Source of the DNA: Blasia pusilla
Taxonomy: Eukaryota; Marchantiophyta; Marchantiopsida; Blasiales
Direction of reading: 5' to 3'
NCBI GenBank assembly: GCA_050084515.1
Contig: CM114272.1
Coordinates: 47,802,001-47,866,000 of the forward strand
Length of the DNA: 64,000 bases
Shown here one piece after another: positions 23,599 through 35,897 of the stretch (within the stretch, counting starts at the first letter, position 1; each line of letters starts with the position of its first letter). Position numbers and translations under genes: made by a program. Below the pieces are notes generated by a model. It searched no databases and was not told the origin of the DNA. It worked only from the letters and a program-made list of their open reading frames with translations.

Positions 23599-24077
23599 TA
23601 TCACGACTGTCTAGATAGATTGGCGTGATCTAGTAGAGCGCCTTTTGAGATACTAGAGGACAACCTCAGGAGGTCAAGGATGATCTGCTGAGGCCATATA
23701 TAACCTGAGAGAGCAGGTTTCCCCTTCGTTTCGGCTCATTTGGAGCCATATAGAGAAACTTACTTTTTTCGGTAAGTTTCCATTTGGAGTATAGTTGATT
23801 TTCCACTTTTGGAAGTGGCCCTTGACTTGCCACAGCATAGGTTACCGAGGAGAGAGCTTGGGAGAGGGAAAGGGGGTATACCTCCAAGAGAGAGAGCTTG
23901 AGAGCTCATTCTCTCTTTGTTGAACCTCTTGGCATGAGGCGGCCGAGCTATGGTCTTGCTTGCCTTGTGTGTGTAATCCAAGCCTCTTATTAAGAGAGTG
24001 GGTTTGGTTTGACATGAGAGACATTGCACACCATGGAGAGATTGGTGTGAGATGTTGAGAGAGATCTACTTGATTTA
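23599..24077 (+). repeat. E4: B terminal unit
   Basis: It starts TATCACGACT (TGTCACG in E6) and ends GATTTA. It carries a TATA-like GGGTATACC (about 23875) and the downstream ATTCTCTCTTTG at about 23909. Confidence 0.85.
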
Positions 24078-24204
24078 TTGGAGATATTTTGGTACTCCTC
24101 GTCTCGTTGTTTTGATGCTATGAGTTAGCATGAGATCGTGCGTGTTTGTGTGTATGTTTGATGACAATGATGTATGTTGTGTAGCAATGTGTATGCGCAT
24201 GACA
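24078..24204 (+). repeat. E4: second A terminal unit
   Basis: TTGGAGATATTTTGG to GCGCATGACA. It completes the A-B-A arrangement and the element. Confidence 0.85.
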
Positions 24205-25130
24205 CCATATACAAATAGCAAAATAAAGTGCAAAGGAATATATGCCTCATTCAAATCTGATATGCGATGAACTCCTCCGCCATGTAATTGAAGAATAATA
24301 TCACGTGCTTGCATAAACTCACTTCCATCACCTGGATAAATAGCAACAACTTCTGAAGCAACTGGAAAACTATATCGTTTAGCTTCAACGTCCCTCTTAC
24401 TTGCTCTCAGAATGATTCGCATGTTTGGGCAAGGTGCATCCATTGCAAATGTTCAAAATATCTCCACATAAGGATTACATTCATGCAACATGTCTTGTAA
24501 GCCTTTTTAGATGTGAGGTCGAAGCCCATCAAACATGGTCCTTTCGTGATTCTCAATATCATGATCTATATCATGAATATATAATTGCAAAATTTGAGGA
24601 GGTTGTCCCACATTTGGATGAAGTGGACTAATACAATGATAAATTTTACCTTGAATAGTGAAGTGTTTTATGCCACCCAATTGTTCTTTGACTTTAGCTC
24701 TTGTTGATGCCGATTGAAATGCCGAATTCTATGTCTGAGCGTTGCTTAGAAAATGCCAACTATTTGCCCCAATGGCAGATATCAATTCTGCCAAGAATGA
24801 AGGTAATGGCTTCAAGAAGGGTAGTTGTACCTTCCCATACTCACAAGACATAGTAAATGGTGAGTTTCAAAACATCCAATTCTTCACCTTCTCGTATTTC
24901 CAATGTAATGCCTAACATGAATGACATACCTCTGTCATAGAACCCAAAGTATGCCGACCGGTTGATACACACATACTCCCTTTCAAGTGTAGTTTTTTAC
25001 TGTCGCTCTCCATAAAGTTTCGAGTTCCTCCAATATTCTATAAGGTATTGCGTTTTATTGGAATAGTCCTTTGCGTCATAGGACCATTCTCCATAGCTCA
25101 GTGACATTGCAACGGATTCAAATCTCTGAA
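24205..25130 (-). pseudogene. Helitron-like N domain
   Basis: Reading down the minus strand I see a segment with LPPLP/FLAELISAIGANSWHF character (about 24840-24740), then HFTIQGKIYHCISPLHPNVG and PPQILQLYIHD (24660-24570). Next is FDGLRPHI, a stop, GLQDMLHECNPYV, and then ILRASKRDVEAKRYSFPVASEVVAIYPGDG...DIILQL (24415-24290) and AYIPLHFILLFVYG at the cut edge. This series (the 'QGQIYH' step, peptide-binding-like middle, 'PLHFILLFVYG') is typical of the Helitron_like_N region that precedes the HUH Rep domain. Stops and frame changes disable it. Confidence 0.75.
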
Positions 25131-25616
25131 AAAAGTAGACAATGATTCATATTAGTACATGACTTCACATAGTTGTAGATAAAGAAAGGAAAAGAAGAAG
25201 ATGAAAAAAAGAAATAAAATAATGGTACGTAGGGAAAGTTGCCAACATCGGGGATGTCGGAATGGGCAAAGTATGTGTTTCTTGAACATTGCATTCTTCT
25301 TGAAAATGAATACTTGTTTGCATCCCATATTGCATGTCCATGATGGACGGACATTGAGAATTAGGAACGCAACGTTGGACCATAAACGTTAAATGTTCAT
25401 GAATAAGAGGCCTGCATCAATAATGTGTTACATTATGAGAAAGAAGTTTTAGTATATTCTTAGTCTACAATACACTTAGGAAGTAATAAAATACAACCAA
25501 AATCCACACATTTCTTGAGAAATATACCTTCTTTCCTCTTCGAGAGGTTTAGTCATTAGTTCAGGATGAGCCATGCTATTATCATTTGGAAGTGCATTTT
25601 CTTAAAACATAGAAAC

Positions 25617-26500
25617 TCAAACATCATGTTGTGGTATGAATCTTGAAGATTCAATACCAACATGAAGTTCTTTTCGTTTCCTATTATATTCTCGCCTTCT
25701 CTGTCTTTGTAGAGTAAAATTTTCAAGACGTTTCATCTGTTTACGCCTTTGTGCTTCCGCACGTAGAACCTTCCTCACATCGCATATATCCTTAGGGTTT
25801 GAAATAATTGGAAGTCTACAAAAAATGAATAAAATAATTAGCATGGGTATGCATGCTAACATTAACCATGTAAAAAGAACATGAGAAATTGAAATGAAAT
25901 GAGAGTAGATAGGGGATGGCGAAAGTTGCAAACGTTGGAGAACTGTGAATGGCTGATGTAGTATCAATTTGAACATTGTTTTGGCCGTATTTACTTCCTT
26001 GTGAAATATGCCTAATTTCATAGAATTAGGAAATGGGCACGCTAACATACATTGTTACGTACAACATTATATGCAAGCAAAATGAAAATAAATATGATAT
26101 CGAAGAGAAATGAAAAAGAATACTTATGAGAAATATAGATACACAATGCATTGCCTTACTTAAGTAAACACACATGTTCTCTTCTTGGATTGCAATCATT
26201 GGAGCTTCATGAAATCTCATTGGAGCTTCGTGAAGTACATGCATATCATTTTTAATTCCATTCTCGATAATAGTATTTACTTCTACTTGTCTCGAGGGGA
26301 TGACATTAGAAGATCGATTAGCAACTTTGAGTTCTCTCATTTTCCTTTTATATTGACGATTATATTCTCTCCCCTTCTCTCTTTGAAGAGAACCTTGTTC
26401 AACGCGATTAATGTGTTTTCGCCTTTGACCTACGGAACACATGTTCTTGCGAATGTCGTGTAAATCCTTAGGGTTTGAGAGAATTAGAAGTCTGTAATAT
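25617..26500 (-). pseudogene. Arg/Lys-rich N-terminal repeats of the Helitron protein (probable)
   Basis: Two related minus-strand segments, about 25800-25620 and 26480-26290, each read SNPKD..D(V/I)RK...QRRK...R.E...LQR...REYNR...K.REL(H/K)V. They look like an internal duplication, or two exons, of a basic N terminus. They lie just upstream of the Helitron N domain, but I cannot prove they belong to the same protein. Confidence 0.4.
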
Positions 26501-26760
26501 GCATGAAACGAAAACGTATTAGACAAATTGTAAGAGATGGCTTCACATTGCAAAGAGTATATCCTCAAAACTTTGGGAATGAAATGAGAGTGCATGAAGA
26601 AGAAGACGTACGTTACAGATACTTGGGTAGTCGAAGCATTTTTTTCCTTAAGATAAGTGTATGTTCCTTTGAGATTAAATGCCTTGTTGCCCTTCTTCCT
26701 CTCGTTGACGCGAAGTTGAAGGATTGTCAAGTCGATATACAATTGGAGTATTGGTGATGT

Positions 26761-29617
26761 CCAGAAGAAGTCTTCATATTTTTGTTAGCCTTGAAGATCC
26801 AATAGAGTCATCCGTCTGCAAATGTATGGAAACGGAGAAAATTTTTCTCTTAAAAAACCAAAGAACGAACAAATTAGATTACATGAAAATTCATGAAAAT
26901 AAATTGAACTTAAATTTTAATAATAATCAAAGAGCAATAAAATAAAGGAATTTTTAAAAATGAATTGGGGGAAAAAAAACCATCACTTTATAAGTCTTGC
27001 ACTTGAGGAAATAAGTTTGAAAACTCCAAAAAGGGGAAAAAAGTAACTTATTTCTTTTCATAATAATCCAAGAATAAATCTATGGTGGGAATTCTCCCAC
27101 GATCGGGCTAATCTAAGCCATTCATCCTAGGGCTCAGTAGATGAAGGATGGGCACGATCGGGCTAATCTAACGGTTGGGATCTTAGGGTTACGCAGATGA
27201 CAGTGGCACTTTCGGCATTATCTACTGCGACCTTCGGAATTTTTGGCTCCACGAAGGTAGAGTTCAGGCTTGGGGCTTGGGAACACCAATTGTGGCTTGT
27301 GGCTATGCGATCAAGAAATTTCGTAGAGATGGCTGAAATTGGGCTGCGTGAAGGTCGACAAGAGAACATTGGCATTTCACCATGTTCGATTGAATCTACT
27401 TTCGGCATTTTCGAAAGGCTGAGTTCGAGATTGGGGCTCGGAAACACCGACAATGGCTGCACGATCCGTCGACATGAGTGGAAGGTCGAGTCCAGGCTTG
27501 GAGCTTGGGAACACTAACTCGCTCCGCGATCGAGCAATGTCATAGTTGGGGATGAAATCGTGCAGCGTGATCGACCAACTTTGATGTTGGGATTGAATTT
27601 GGTCTGCACAATCCATCAACTTCCTCTCATCCTACTTGGGTTGCGCGATCCGTGGAGCGGGGATTCAGCAGATTGTGCTAAATTCGAGCGGGTCCCTATA
27701 GCGAACGCAACCGATCCCGGATCCCTAAAGCGCACACAGCCGATCCCATCCCCCGCGCAATGTTGAAGGATTGAGCCGCATTTGTGCGGGGCCTACAGAG
27801 TGCTAGTAATTTGTGTCTCTCCAGAGAGTGCTACCCATTTGCATCAACCGGGTGCTAGGATGATTGCCTTGCAAAGATTGCAAGGGATGTTGAGGATATG
27901 TAGCAAGCAGAAATTCAAACACGGTTCGTGAGGGTGAAGGGTCAGGCGAGGGTTGAGCTCGTGGCTCTAATCTTCAGAGCTCACGGCTAAGCTCTCAGGT
28001 GACATTCGAGTGCGGCTGTCTGTCTGCAGCGTGTAGACATTCAAACACGACCGCCTTTTTTGCAGATTTTTGGGAGCATTTCTTGTGCTTAGCTCCCCAC
28101 GAATCAAACTCTTCCAAACTTAGAATGATCTTTCAAAACCCGAAAAACATAGTGAGAGAGCAATAGTAGTCCCCCGACACCCTGCTTTATTGCATCTTGC
28201 TTTATTACCGACGCGTCACATTGGTAGCTTTGTAGAAGAAATACTCTCCTGAGGTGGTATTGAGGTGGCGGTGCTCACCTCGTCATCCTCATCTACAGCT
28301 TTGGATTTTTGCCCTATGAAAACTTTGGGCGCAATTGACAGCCGAGTGCTCCCATGTTCTACAATCACTTCCTTTCCATGTCGCCTCGGCCATTTTGGAG
28401 AAGGCCGTGTATCTCCCTCACCTGCCCTCCATGTCTCCATGTAGGGTCTCTCGCCATGTGATTCTCTTACTATAGGACAACCGAAGTTGGGTTTGCTTCG
28501 TGCTCGACACATACTTCAACCTATGTCGACTTTGAGTAACTTTTAGCACATGAAATTCTGCAAATCTTGCCATTGAAATTGTTGGTCTAGGATGGTATTC
28601 AGTGGAGTCATTTCTTGCTGGACAATTTTGAAAGATGCATTGTGGAAGGGGATCTCCCCAACTTTTAATCGGTGTGGGAGTGGTGATGGCAGGTGTGGAA
28701 AACTTCAGGGGTGTGACTGGACTCTCGTAGAAACCTCCAAAACACTAGCCATAGTGTCCATTGAGTGAAAAAGAGCATGGACTTAAGGACTTTCGAGTTC
28801 TCTTTGGAGACAAATCATGTGAAGCAGACGATAAAATGATGATGACAGCTTGATGTTGCTTTATTTTGGAGTAGGAGTAGTCTTATTATGAGGTGTAGAA
28901 GACCCAATTCTTGCAATGGCCAATTTCCCTTGTATTTACTTTTGCACTTGAAATGAAACATCAGACATTTAGTCAATTGTTACTCCATCAACAATCAATA
29001 ATGTAAAGAAACACCGCAGCCACCTTTGTATTCTCTTGTTGAGTAAAGAAATCAATTTCACTCGAATGAATATCTGATGTACCTGAATGTGCATGGCAAG
29101 ATCAATCATATTTCAGAATGCTTTGGATGGCTTTTAGTAGAAGCAAGATCGACAGATGCAAAATCGGATTGCAGGTTGCTTGTGGTCGAGGTATGCATTT
29201 TATGTTGTGTTTGAAGTGCCAATCCAACGCGGGTTACGAACTTCCGTTCCCAATGAGACGTCGAGAATGATGGCGGGCCGACCATGGCCGAGGAAACTTT
29301 TGCCTCACGCGTTTGCGAAGGCGTAAGGCAGGCATCGCAAGCTAGCTAGCGATACATGCGACATATAGTCTTCCTTGTCATTTAATTCCTACTCCTCCAC
29401 TGCATTTAATACCCACTCCTCCACTCTAGGGGTCTTACAGGGTGGTGGAGGTTCTCTTCAGACAACCCACTCCCCCACTCCAAATTAATTCGCCACTACC
29501 CCCCTCTCCAAATTAATTCAGCACCACCTCCACTACTAAACAAAAGGGAAATTTTTTTTCCCACGAACATGCGACCCATAAATAATATCCCCAAGAAATT
29601 TCCAGCAACACTATTAA
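26761..29617. other. Intergenic DNA with short internal repeats
   Basis: CACGATCGGGCTAATCTA occurs twice (about 27099 and 27146). A looser unit around 'TTGGGGCTTGGGAACACC' occurs near 27255, 27430 and 27490. A 98-codon minus-strand frame at 28512-28216 has no recognised domain. I see no supported gene. Confidence 0.35.
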
Positions 29618-30020
29618 GGTGCCCGTGCAATGCACGAGAAATAAAAAAATGTTTGAAGAGCTAGTATATAGTATGTGAAGGGAAGAGATTAATGATGCTG
29701 CATATAAACTCAAATTTTTTTTTGGGCTGCCCATAGCGTGTGAAACACTTTTTTTCCGCCCAGTTGTCACGTCTAACGCAGAGAGGTATTTGCAAATCAA
29801 GAAGGCACTCTCCCGTAATAATAGAGATAAGGTACCCGTGCAATGCACGGGAAATTAAAAAATGTTTGAAAAAGTAGTATATAACCCGTGAAGGGAAGAG
29901 ATTAATGATGTTACACATAAATTCAAAATTTTTTTTTACTACCCATTACATGTGAAAATTTTTCTTGCTGCCCCATTGCCATGTGTAAGTAGAGAGATGT
30001 TTATAATTCAAGAAGGCACT
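29618..30020. repeat. Two tandem copies of a ~213-bp unit headed by a palindrome
   Basis: The unit starts GGTGCCCGTGCAATGCACGAG at 29618 and GGTACCCGTGCAATGCACGG at 29831. Both continue with AAATTAAAAAATGTTTGAA, AGAGATTAATGATG, a T-rich stretch and TCAAGAAGGCACT. The second copy's CCCGTGCAATGCACGGG has perfect 8-bp arms. This resembles short palindromic MITE-like repeats common in plants. Confidence 0.8.
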
Positions 30021-30299
30021 TTTATTGTGACACTATTCTGTTCTATTATGCTTATAGGGTTATCCATAGTAGTATATATGTGAAAGGAGAAATTAGGACA
30101 GTTGCTATTTTGTCTTATTTTGGGTTGTCCATTATAGGATAGATATAGATAATAAAAAAAAAAAGTAAATAACATTAAACTAGATCAAATGATTGACTCG
30201 TGCCAACATTAAGTGTAAATCGAGCCAAAAATTTAAAGAGTGCTGATTTAGATCAAAAGTTTCTGAATTAGTGAAAATAGGGGGAAAAGAAGCCGGGTG

Positions 30300-30976
30300 C
30301 ACCTATTTCCCGTCCGTAGAAAACCGGCCACCGTGAAATATCTCACGTGGAGACCGGAAATGGGAATCGTGTACAGGAGAGCTCCGATTACCGAAAACGC
30401 AGAGTCATTAATTACTTGTTCTATCTGAGTCCGACTCGTGCGCGGCGTTCCTCCTCAGACTTGGACCCTCGATGGATGGATAGATCTGTCTGATCGAGCG
30501 CCCAGCGTGCGTGCGTGCGTGAGGAAGGAAGGAAGGAAATTATTTCTTTCATTCATTCATTCTTTCTTTCTCTCTCTTATCCTTCTCCTTCTCGACCTGG
30601 ATCGTGGGGAGGAGACACTGGCAAAGAGGAGCGCGGGCGGGCAGGCAGCGGACAGAACATGAGCTGCCCGAGCGTCGTTCGCTAGTACAGTTCAGCTGCT
30701 CGTACAGTTCAGCTCAACAATTGTTCCGTCCGTCTTTCTGCTTCGTTGCCCCTTTTCTGGGGGGATGCACACGGAATCCGTCCGTCCATCCTCCGGCGCG
30801 CGCACCGAGCCCGCTTTGAAAACGAGGCAGGACTGTGCAGATCTAGTCGTCGTCGTCGTCGTCGTCTCATGCGCGGAGGAGCAGGAGCTGCGGGAGAGCA
30901 TTGTCTCTGGTGCTTTCCTTCGTTCGCGATTCATCTGGAGTGTGCGTCCCCTCCATAGCCGCGCGGCGTCGTTACC
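30300..30976 (+). promoter_or_regulatory. Upstream region of the host gene
   Basis: G+C rises towards the gene. It contains (GTGC)n, (GGAA)n and pyrimidine-rich CATT/CTTT runs (about 30510-30585), and TACAGTTCAGCT twice (30686 and 30704). No clear TATA box was seen; the transcription start is not determined. Confidence 0.4.
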
Positions 30977-33900
30977 ATGCGGGCGATGGTGGAGAGCGTG
31001 GCTGGTGCTGCGGTCTGGCCTGCGAGATGCCCTGTTTGCAGCCAGCGATGGCGGAGCGCCTCGCCGTGCGCTGCGGTTGAACCGCTCGATGACGCGAGGC
31101 GATGCTTCGCAGTGGGGTCGTCGAGGACGAGGAGGGGATCGGGGATTTGGCTGCCGAGGGATGCGAGGATTGTAGCACTGCGAAGGAGTCACGTTCGGGC
31201 CAGCAGCAATGACGAGAGTTTGGACTCACATTCAGTACGTATCTGCCCCTGTGTGATCCTACCCTAGGCTGTGCGAGCTGGGAGAGAATCGTTTGATGCA
31301 ATTCTTGACGCGTGCCGCGACAACTCGTCGCGAATTGTGGAATTGGTCGCCCGAATGCCAAGAATCAACTCGCTGTCCTCTCTACCACCGGATTCACTCT
31401 GTCCAACGCTCACAAGCCAAAATCATAATCTCCGAATTGGCCGCTGCGTGGTGCTGCTCACGTTCATTTACCTGCCGTTTGAAAGAAGAAGCTCCCGCCA
31501 ACGAAACCCCAAACCCGTCGAAGATTTCTGCAAAGCGAGCTTCGTTGGATGGCTTGGACGCACCGTCCCCATGGAATGATGGACAAACACAATTGCGTTC
31601 TAATCGTTTCGTATCTAGTTTTTATTTATTTATTTAAGAATCTCACATCCTCATTATGACAAGCCATCTACTCTACAACTCATCTGGCTTTGCGTTTAGG
31701 ACATGGTGTCCGATATCTCTTCGTCTCTAGAGAGCTTGTTCGAGTCGTAAAACTCTGGAATTGACTCTATGGGTGTAATTCTAATTGAATTGTTTCAATT
31801 CACGGACTTTAAACGAACTCCCATGGCATCCCTCCCTGAGACGGGGCAGTCAACAGCGGCTGGCTGATTGTTTGCTCCTGGGATGCAGAATTCCACTGTC
31901 TCTACATCAGAATCTGAAAAGGATGAGAAGGCGACTCTTGCTGCGAAGGTAATTTGAGCTCAACACACACCGGAATTCTGAGTAGTAGGGGCAGCATTCA
32001 ACGGTGTAGCAGCGAGTGACCTTGAACAGCGTAGAACAATGGACGCAGGTCAACAGTCATGAAACACAGTTGATGGACATGATTCCTTTCATTGTCCAGT
32101 TCAGGGATGTGTATAAACGAAATGGTGATTTCGGGGATAAGTAGTGGAAACTGGACAGCCGAATTTTCATGATAGTGAGCGTCTAGTAAAAGGGTGAGTG
32201 TAAATAAACTCAAGTATTGTTGTGAAAACGAGTTGAGCAGAGTCCTGTGCTCGTGCTCGTGGACGCAAAGACAATTGAGCATTTCAGAAGCAGCTTCTCA
32301 GAAATTCAGAGTCGAAAGAAGCACATAATTGGAGGACTAAGTCATGAGTTAAAAGTGGAAGATCTCAAGAGTGCATTGCCAGTTGGCAGCTGCAGAGGCC
32401 GAGGCTGAGGCCTTGAAAAAGGAGTTGGCTTTGCGAAGAGGGTTTTCCAAAGATGGTGATCTAGCAAAGCTAAAACCCGCAACTCCCGACAAGCGAATAG
32501 ATGGAACTGGCTTACGAGAAACGATGTTCACAGTCCCAGGTAAAGAAACTTAACAAGAATAAAAGATTTTTTTCAGTTATTGGGTGTGCTCAAGATGTTC
32601 ATTGTGTCCCTTATAATACTTCATATTCCATTGTTGGCTAGCAATTTTTTTTTTCTGAATTCTCCGTGTATTCATCACTGAATGAAGATAGAGTATTTGA
32701 AGAAGGAACAATAGTGAGCTGGTTTCGTTGCTCCGTTCAGCCCCCTACTGAGTCGGACATCAAATGTGCAGCGAGGAATCAGGATTCATCAGAAGGAGAA
32801 CTTCCTTTTTCTCCTGCTAGAGGAGAAGGGTTTTGTGTGAACAACGTTGCATATGAAGTATCAGAAGCACGATTACGACGTTACATGATTCATCAGAAGC
32901 AGAACTTCCTTGTTCTCCTGCTAGAGGAGAAGGGTTTTGTGTGAATAGCGTTGCATATGAAGTATCCGTTGCACTCAAAATTCTTCTGTGTTCAGGTGAT
33001 GGTGAGAAGAAGTCGTCCAAGAACTGGGGTCTCACAGAAGCAGAGTTGTTCCTGTCAAAGGGGGCGCCAACTGAGGGCATGGGCTTGGGAGGTCCTGCTA
33101 TGGAAGCGGATGCTGATCAAGTCGTCACCAGGCGCTTGGTAGTTGGACTTGGTCTAACAGTTGTTGCCATAGCCCTTGCTTCTGTAAGTAAATCAACTTT
33201 TTAGGGGTCATGCACTTTAAGAAGCGTAGTCCCCTCTATCAACCTCTGATTCCACTCTCTCAAGTTGGGAATGCTATGGCTAAACTTTTTGTTGTAGACA
33301 TTGACGAACTCACTAATTTCTTTTGTCCTATAATTATGTGATGCCATCTCATGGTTGTTGCCATGTGTTAGTGCTTGCTTATTCACTGTCCTTGTGGCTT
33401 TCACTTTCCTTGGCTTCCTTCCTTGGTCACTTCGATTACAACCCTTTGGTGGAAAGACAATGGGCTTGTTTCTAGCATTAGCTGTACCTTCTCAGAAATG
33501 TCCCTGCATTGTGGTTTCGTTCAAATCATGTGGATAACAGTTATGAGGAAGTATTTGAGTTCCATTTAAGATCTGAAGAAGAAGTAATGGTAGAGAGGAT
33601 ACTCACTTCCATTAAACTAGAATTTGAAGCACAAATGAGTTGCTGACAACCAGAAGTGTAGCAGAAAATGTATTGTTGTGTCGAGATATAGCTTGTGTTT
33701 GGGAGGTCTGTGACTAACAGGAAAGGATGGATAGCTTTTCTAGCCCGAGTTCTTCAGTACTCAAGTACCGCTGGTTTGTCACTATGTCTAATTGTCATTA
33801 AGCTTGGCATTGTTGATTTCGTATTTGTATCAGGTCAAACTTCCAACAATTTTGAGCAAGCCATCTAAACCTCTGTTTTTCTATCTCACCTATATTTTAC

Positions 33901-35897
33901 GACTGTGTGATGAACTTGAGAGCATAGAAGCAACTGCATCAGGTGAGTCTTTTTATAGCAACATTTTCTCCGCTAATATTGGACATCTGAAGGCAAGAGT
34001 TTTTCGTTGAAGTAAATGCATCAGGATACTTATCTGTTCGTGCAGTAGCCTGTTGAAGGCATTCAGCATGTGAACATGACATGTTCCAGACTCTTATTTT
34101 ACGTAATGTTACCGCTCCAGATGCTACAACTGTGCAGACTCGGCTGGAGAGAATTTCTGGATCTCCAGGAGAGTTGAAGGATAATTTTTTAAGGTACATT
34201 CCCTTCTTCGGTTCTTCTCATCTCCAGTGCGTTTCTACTGGTCCTGAACGAACAAAACAAGATTCACAGAATAGGAACTTCCTTGGTCAATTGTTCGTTG
34301 AGGTCTGGCTGATTTGGGGTGCTCCTCTCTCTTCTCCAAGTTATTTAACTAGCCCTGCAGTGAGGGTATCATAAGACAGAGCTCATATTCAGGGTCACCT
34401 GCACTATGGACAACAGAACTAATTTCCTGTTGATAGGATTAAAACATGCAAATCCAAGGAAGCACAAGAGAGTGTCTCCGACTCCCTTTGAAGATAGATT
34501 GGGCTCAACTCAACACTTAACCATGTAACCATGACTTCACTCTGGCACAAATCTGGGCACCTTTTGGCCGAGACATGTTCTAATCCCATCCACCGGATTT
34601 GTGCAATCCTTCTCACAGTGCTTGCATGTCCTGACCTCTGTGCTTGTGCAGTGCGGCTGCACTTCTCGAGGGAGAAGACTCGGATCGAGCCTCAGCAGTC
34701 GCTTACGAAGTTTTGGATTACCTATCTCAGGTACTCTGGTCAACGATTCTGTCCGATTGTGCTCACAGTGCGTTCCACTTCAGTATTAAAATTCTCAGCT
34801 CTTGTTGTTCTCTCTTGCTCATGAGCAAGAAGCCTTCATTTTGCTATGGATTTAAAGCATAGTGTTGTTGTCGCCGGTTCTGTAAGGAGTCCTTGTACAC
34901 GTCATCTGGGATTTTTCCATTTGTGAGACTCGCAGGTCGAGTCTACCAAATGTACGCGAGGTAATTACTTGGGTATATTTGTCTGACCTAGATTTTTTTT
35001 TTTCAGGCGAACTCCAGTAAATATTTCGATGATTTTGGTCAGCCAACTTCCACTCAGCAGTAAGTTGATTCTCAAAACAGTTGGATAGAGTTGCTGAAGT
35101 TTCATTTCTCTATTTTGCGATAATTTCAACCATGGTTGCTTACTTCGCAACCCGGCTGAGCGTCATGAGTGCTTGACGGGTGATCTGAATGGGTTTTAGT
35201 ACCTGCACAATTGAATGTCTATATTCGCTCATTGCATCTCTTGGCTAAGAATTTGTGTGTCGTTGGAGAGTTGGCATGAGGGGTTCTAAAACGCAGATGA
35301 ATGCTTTAACTTCGTCTGCCCACAATTTGGGTCCTTACAAAGCCTGCATTTGTGTGCAGGGTGGAGTTTCTGAAGTTCAGCTTAGAATCGATCAAGGTGA
35401 GGCTCAGTGTTTGTCGCGGGGATAGTGCGTTTTTTGGTTATGTTGTGTGATCCCACTCAATGGCACTCTGAAGTTCAGCTCAGTGTACATTAAGTTGAGG
35501 CCCAACTGCATGTCACTGTGATAGTGCCTTTCTTGGTTATGTAGAAAGATCTAGATCAGTGGCTTTCTGAAGTTGAGCTTAGAATCAATCAAGGAGAGGC
35601 CAAACGCATGTCCTTTCGATAGTGCGTGAGGAGTATCTCCAGCTCAAATGGCTTGCTCCTGCGAGAGGCAGTATTTGAGAAGTTTGTCACTGTTTCTGCT
35701 GTTGGTGCTTGAGAAATTGCGAACTCCACGCAGAAGCATAGTAGTCAGCCAGACATTGGACCACAAGCTGCAGTTTTATCCATGACTGAAAGACTGGAGT
35801 GTATGCTCGGCAGGCTGCTCACTCGAAAATTGAGGAATTTCTGCGTTTCGTCCCAGCCGAAGCAATGGAAGCTGCCAAAATGCAATTGGCACGATGA
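30977..35897 (+). CDS. Ten-exon host gene: predicted plastid-targeted protein of unknown function
   Basis: Exons I infer: 30977-31234, 31889-31948, 32383-32539, 32996-33183, 33834-33942, 34121-34193, 34652-34730, 35007-35059, 35360-35396, 35814-35897 (TGA). Every intron is GT-AG and all phases agree, giving 365 codons. The first roughly 75 residues are rich in Ala, Arg and Ser with few acids, like a plastid transit peptide. An Ala/Glu-rich helix follows (LAAAEAEAEALKKELALRRG), then KPATPDKRIDGTGLRETMF, a hydrophobic stretch RRLVVGLGLTVVAIALAS (one possible membrane span), and a helical C-terminal half with KPLFFYLTYILRLCDELESI, RLERISGSPGELKDNFLR, YEVLDYLSQ, YFDDFGQPTSTQQVEFLKF and EEFLRFVPAEAMEAAKMQLA. 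The pattern suggests a thylakoid or envelope protein. I do not recognise the family with certainty. The exon 1 start is the first ATG giving a transit-like sequence; exon 3's 5' edge is the least certain. Confidence 0.8.
32783..32977 (+). repeat. Tandem duplication inside intron 3
   Basis: A unit of about 104 bp beginning GATTCATCAGAAG (32783 and 32887) is present twice, with AGAGGAGAAGGGTTTTGTGTGAA in both. It lies wholly between exons 3 and 4. The open frame through both copies is not coding. Confidence 0.85.
35360..35640 (+). repeat. Exon 9 with its flank, present three times
   Basis: The stretch CTGAAGTTCAGCTTAGAATC in exon 9 (35370) recurs in changed form at 35468 and 35567, a period of about 98 bp. 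Downstream intron sequence (GATAGTGC...TTGGTTATGT) is also repeated. Only the first copy has a GT donor (AAG|GTGAGG); the others read AAGTTGAGG and AAGGAGAGG, so they should not be spliced in as exons. Confidence 0.8.

Larger units (their letters stand above)
22760..24204 (+). mobile_element. E4: 3' end of a sister element
   Basis: It contains the integrase C terminus, a PHD finger, a polypurine tract and A-B-A terminal units. Everything upstream is missing, with E3 lying immediately to the left. It ends at 24204 (GCGCATGACA) against Helitron coding sequence, so it probably inserted into that Helitron. Confidence 0.85.
24205..26760 (-). mobile_element. Helitron remnant (RepHel N-terminal part)
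   Basis: Minus-strand coding sequence resembles the N-terminal region of plant Helitron Rep-helicase proteins. The Rep and helicase domains themselves are absent; the sequence is cut by E4 at 24204. Stops, frameshifts and AT-rich spacers show it is dead. Confidence 0.7.

Noticed and set aside
28216-28512. 98-codon minus-strand open frame
   Set aside because: No recognised domain and no supporting context; possible but unsupported.
30692-31192. 166-codon minus-strand frame over exon 1
   Set aside because: Shadow of GC-rich exon 1; the plus-strand exon has consistent splice phases.
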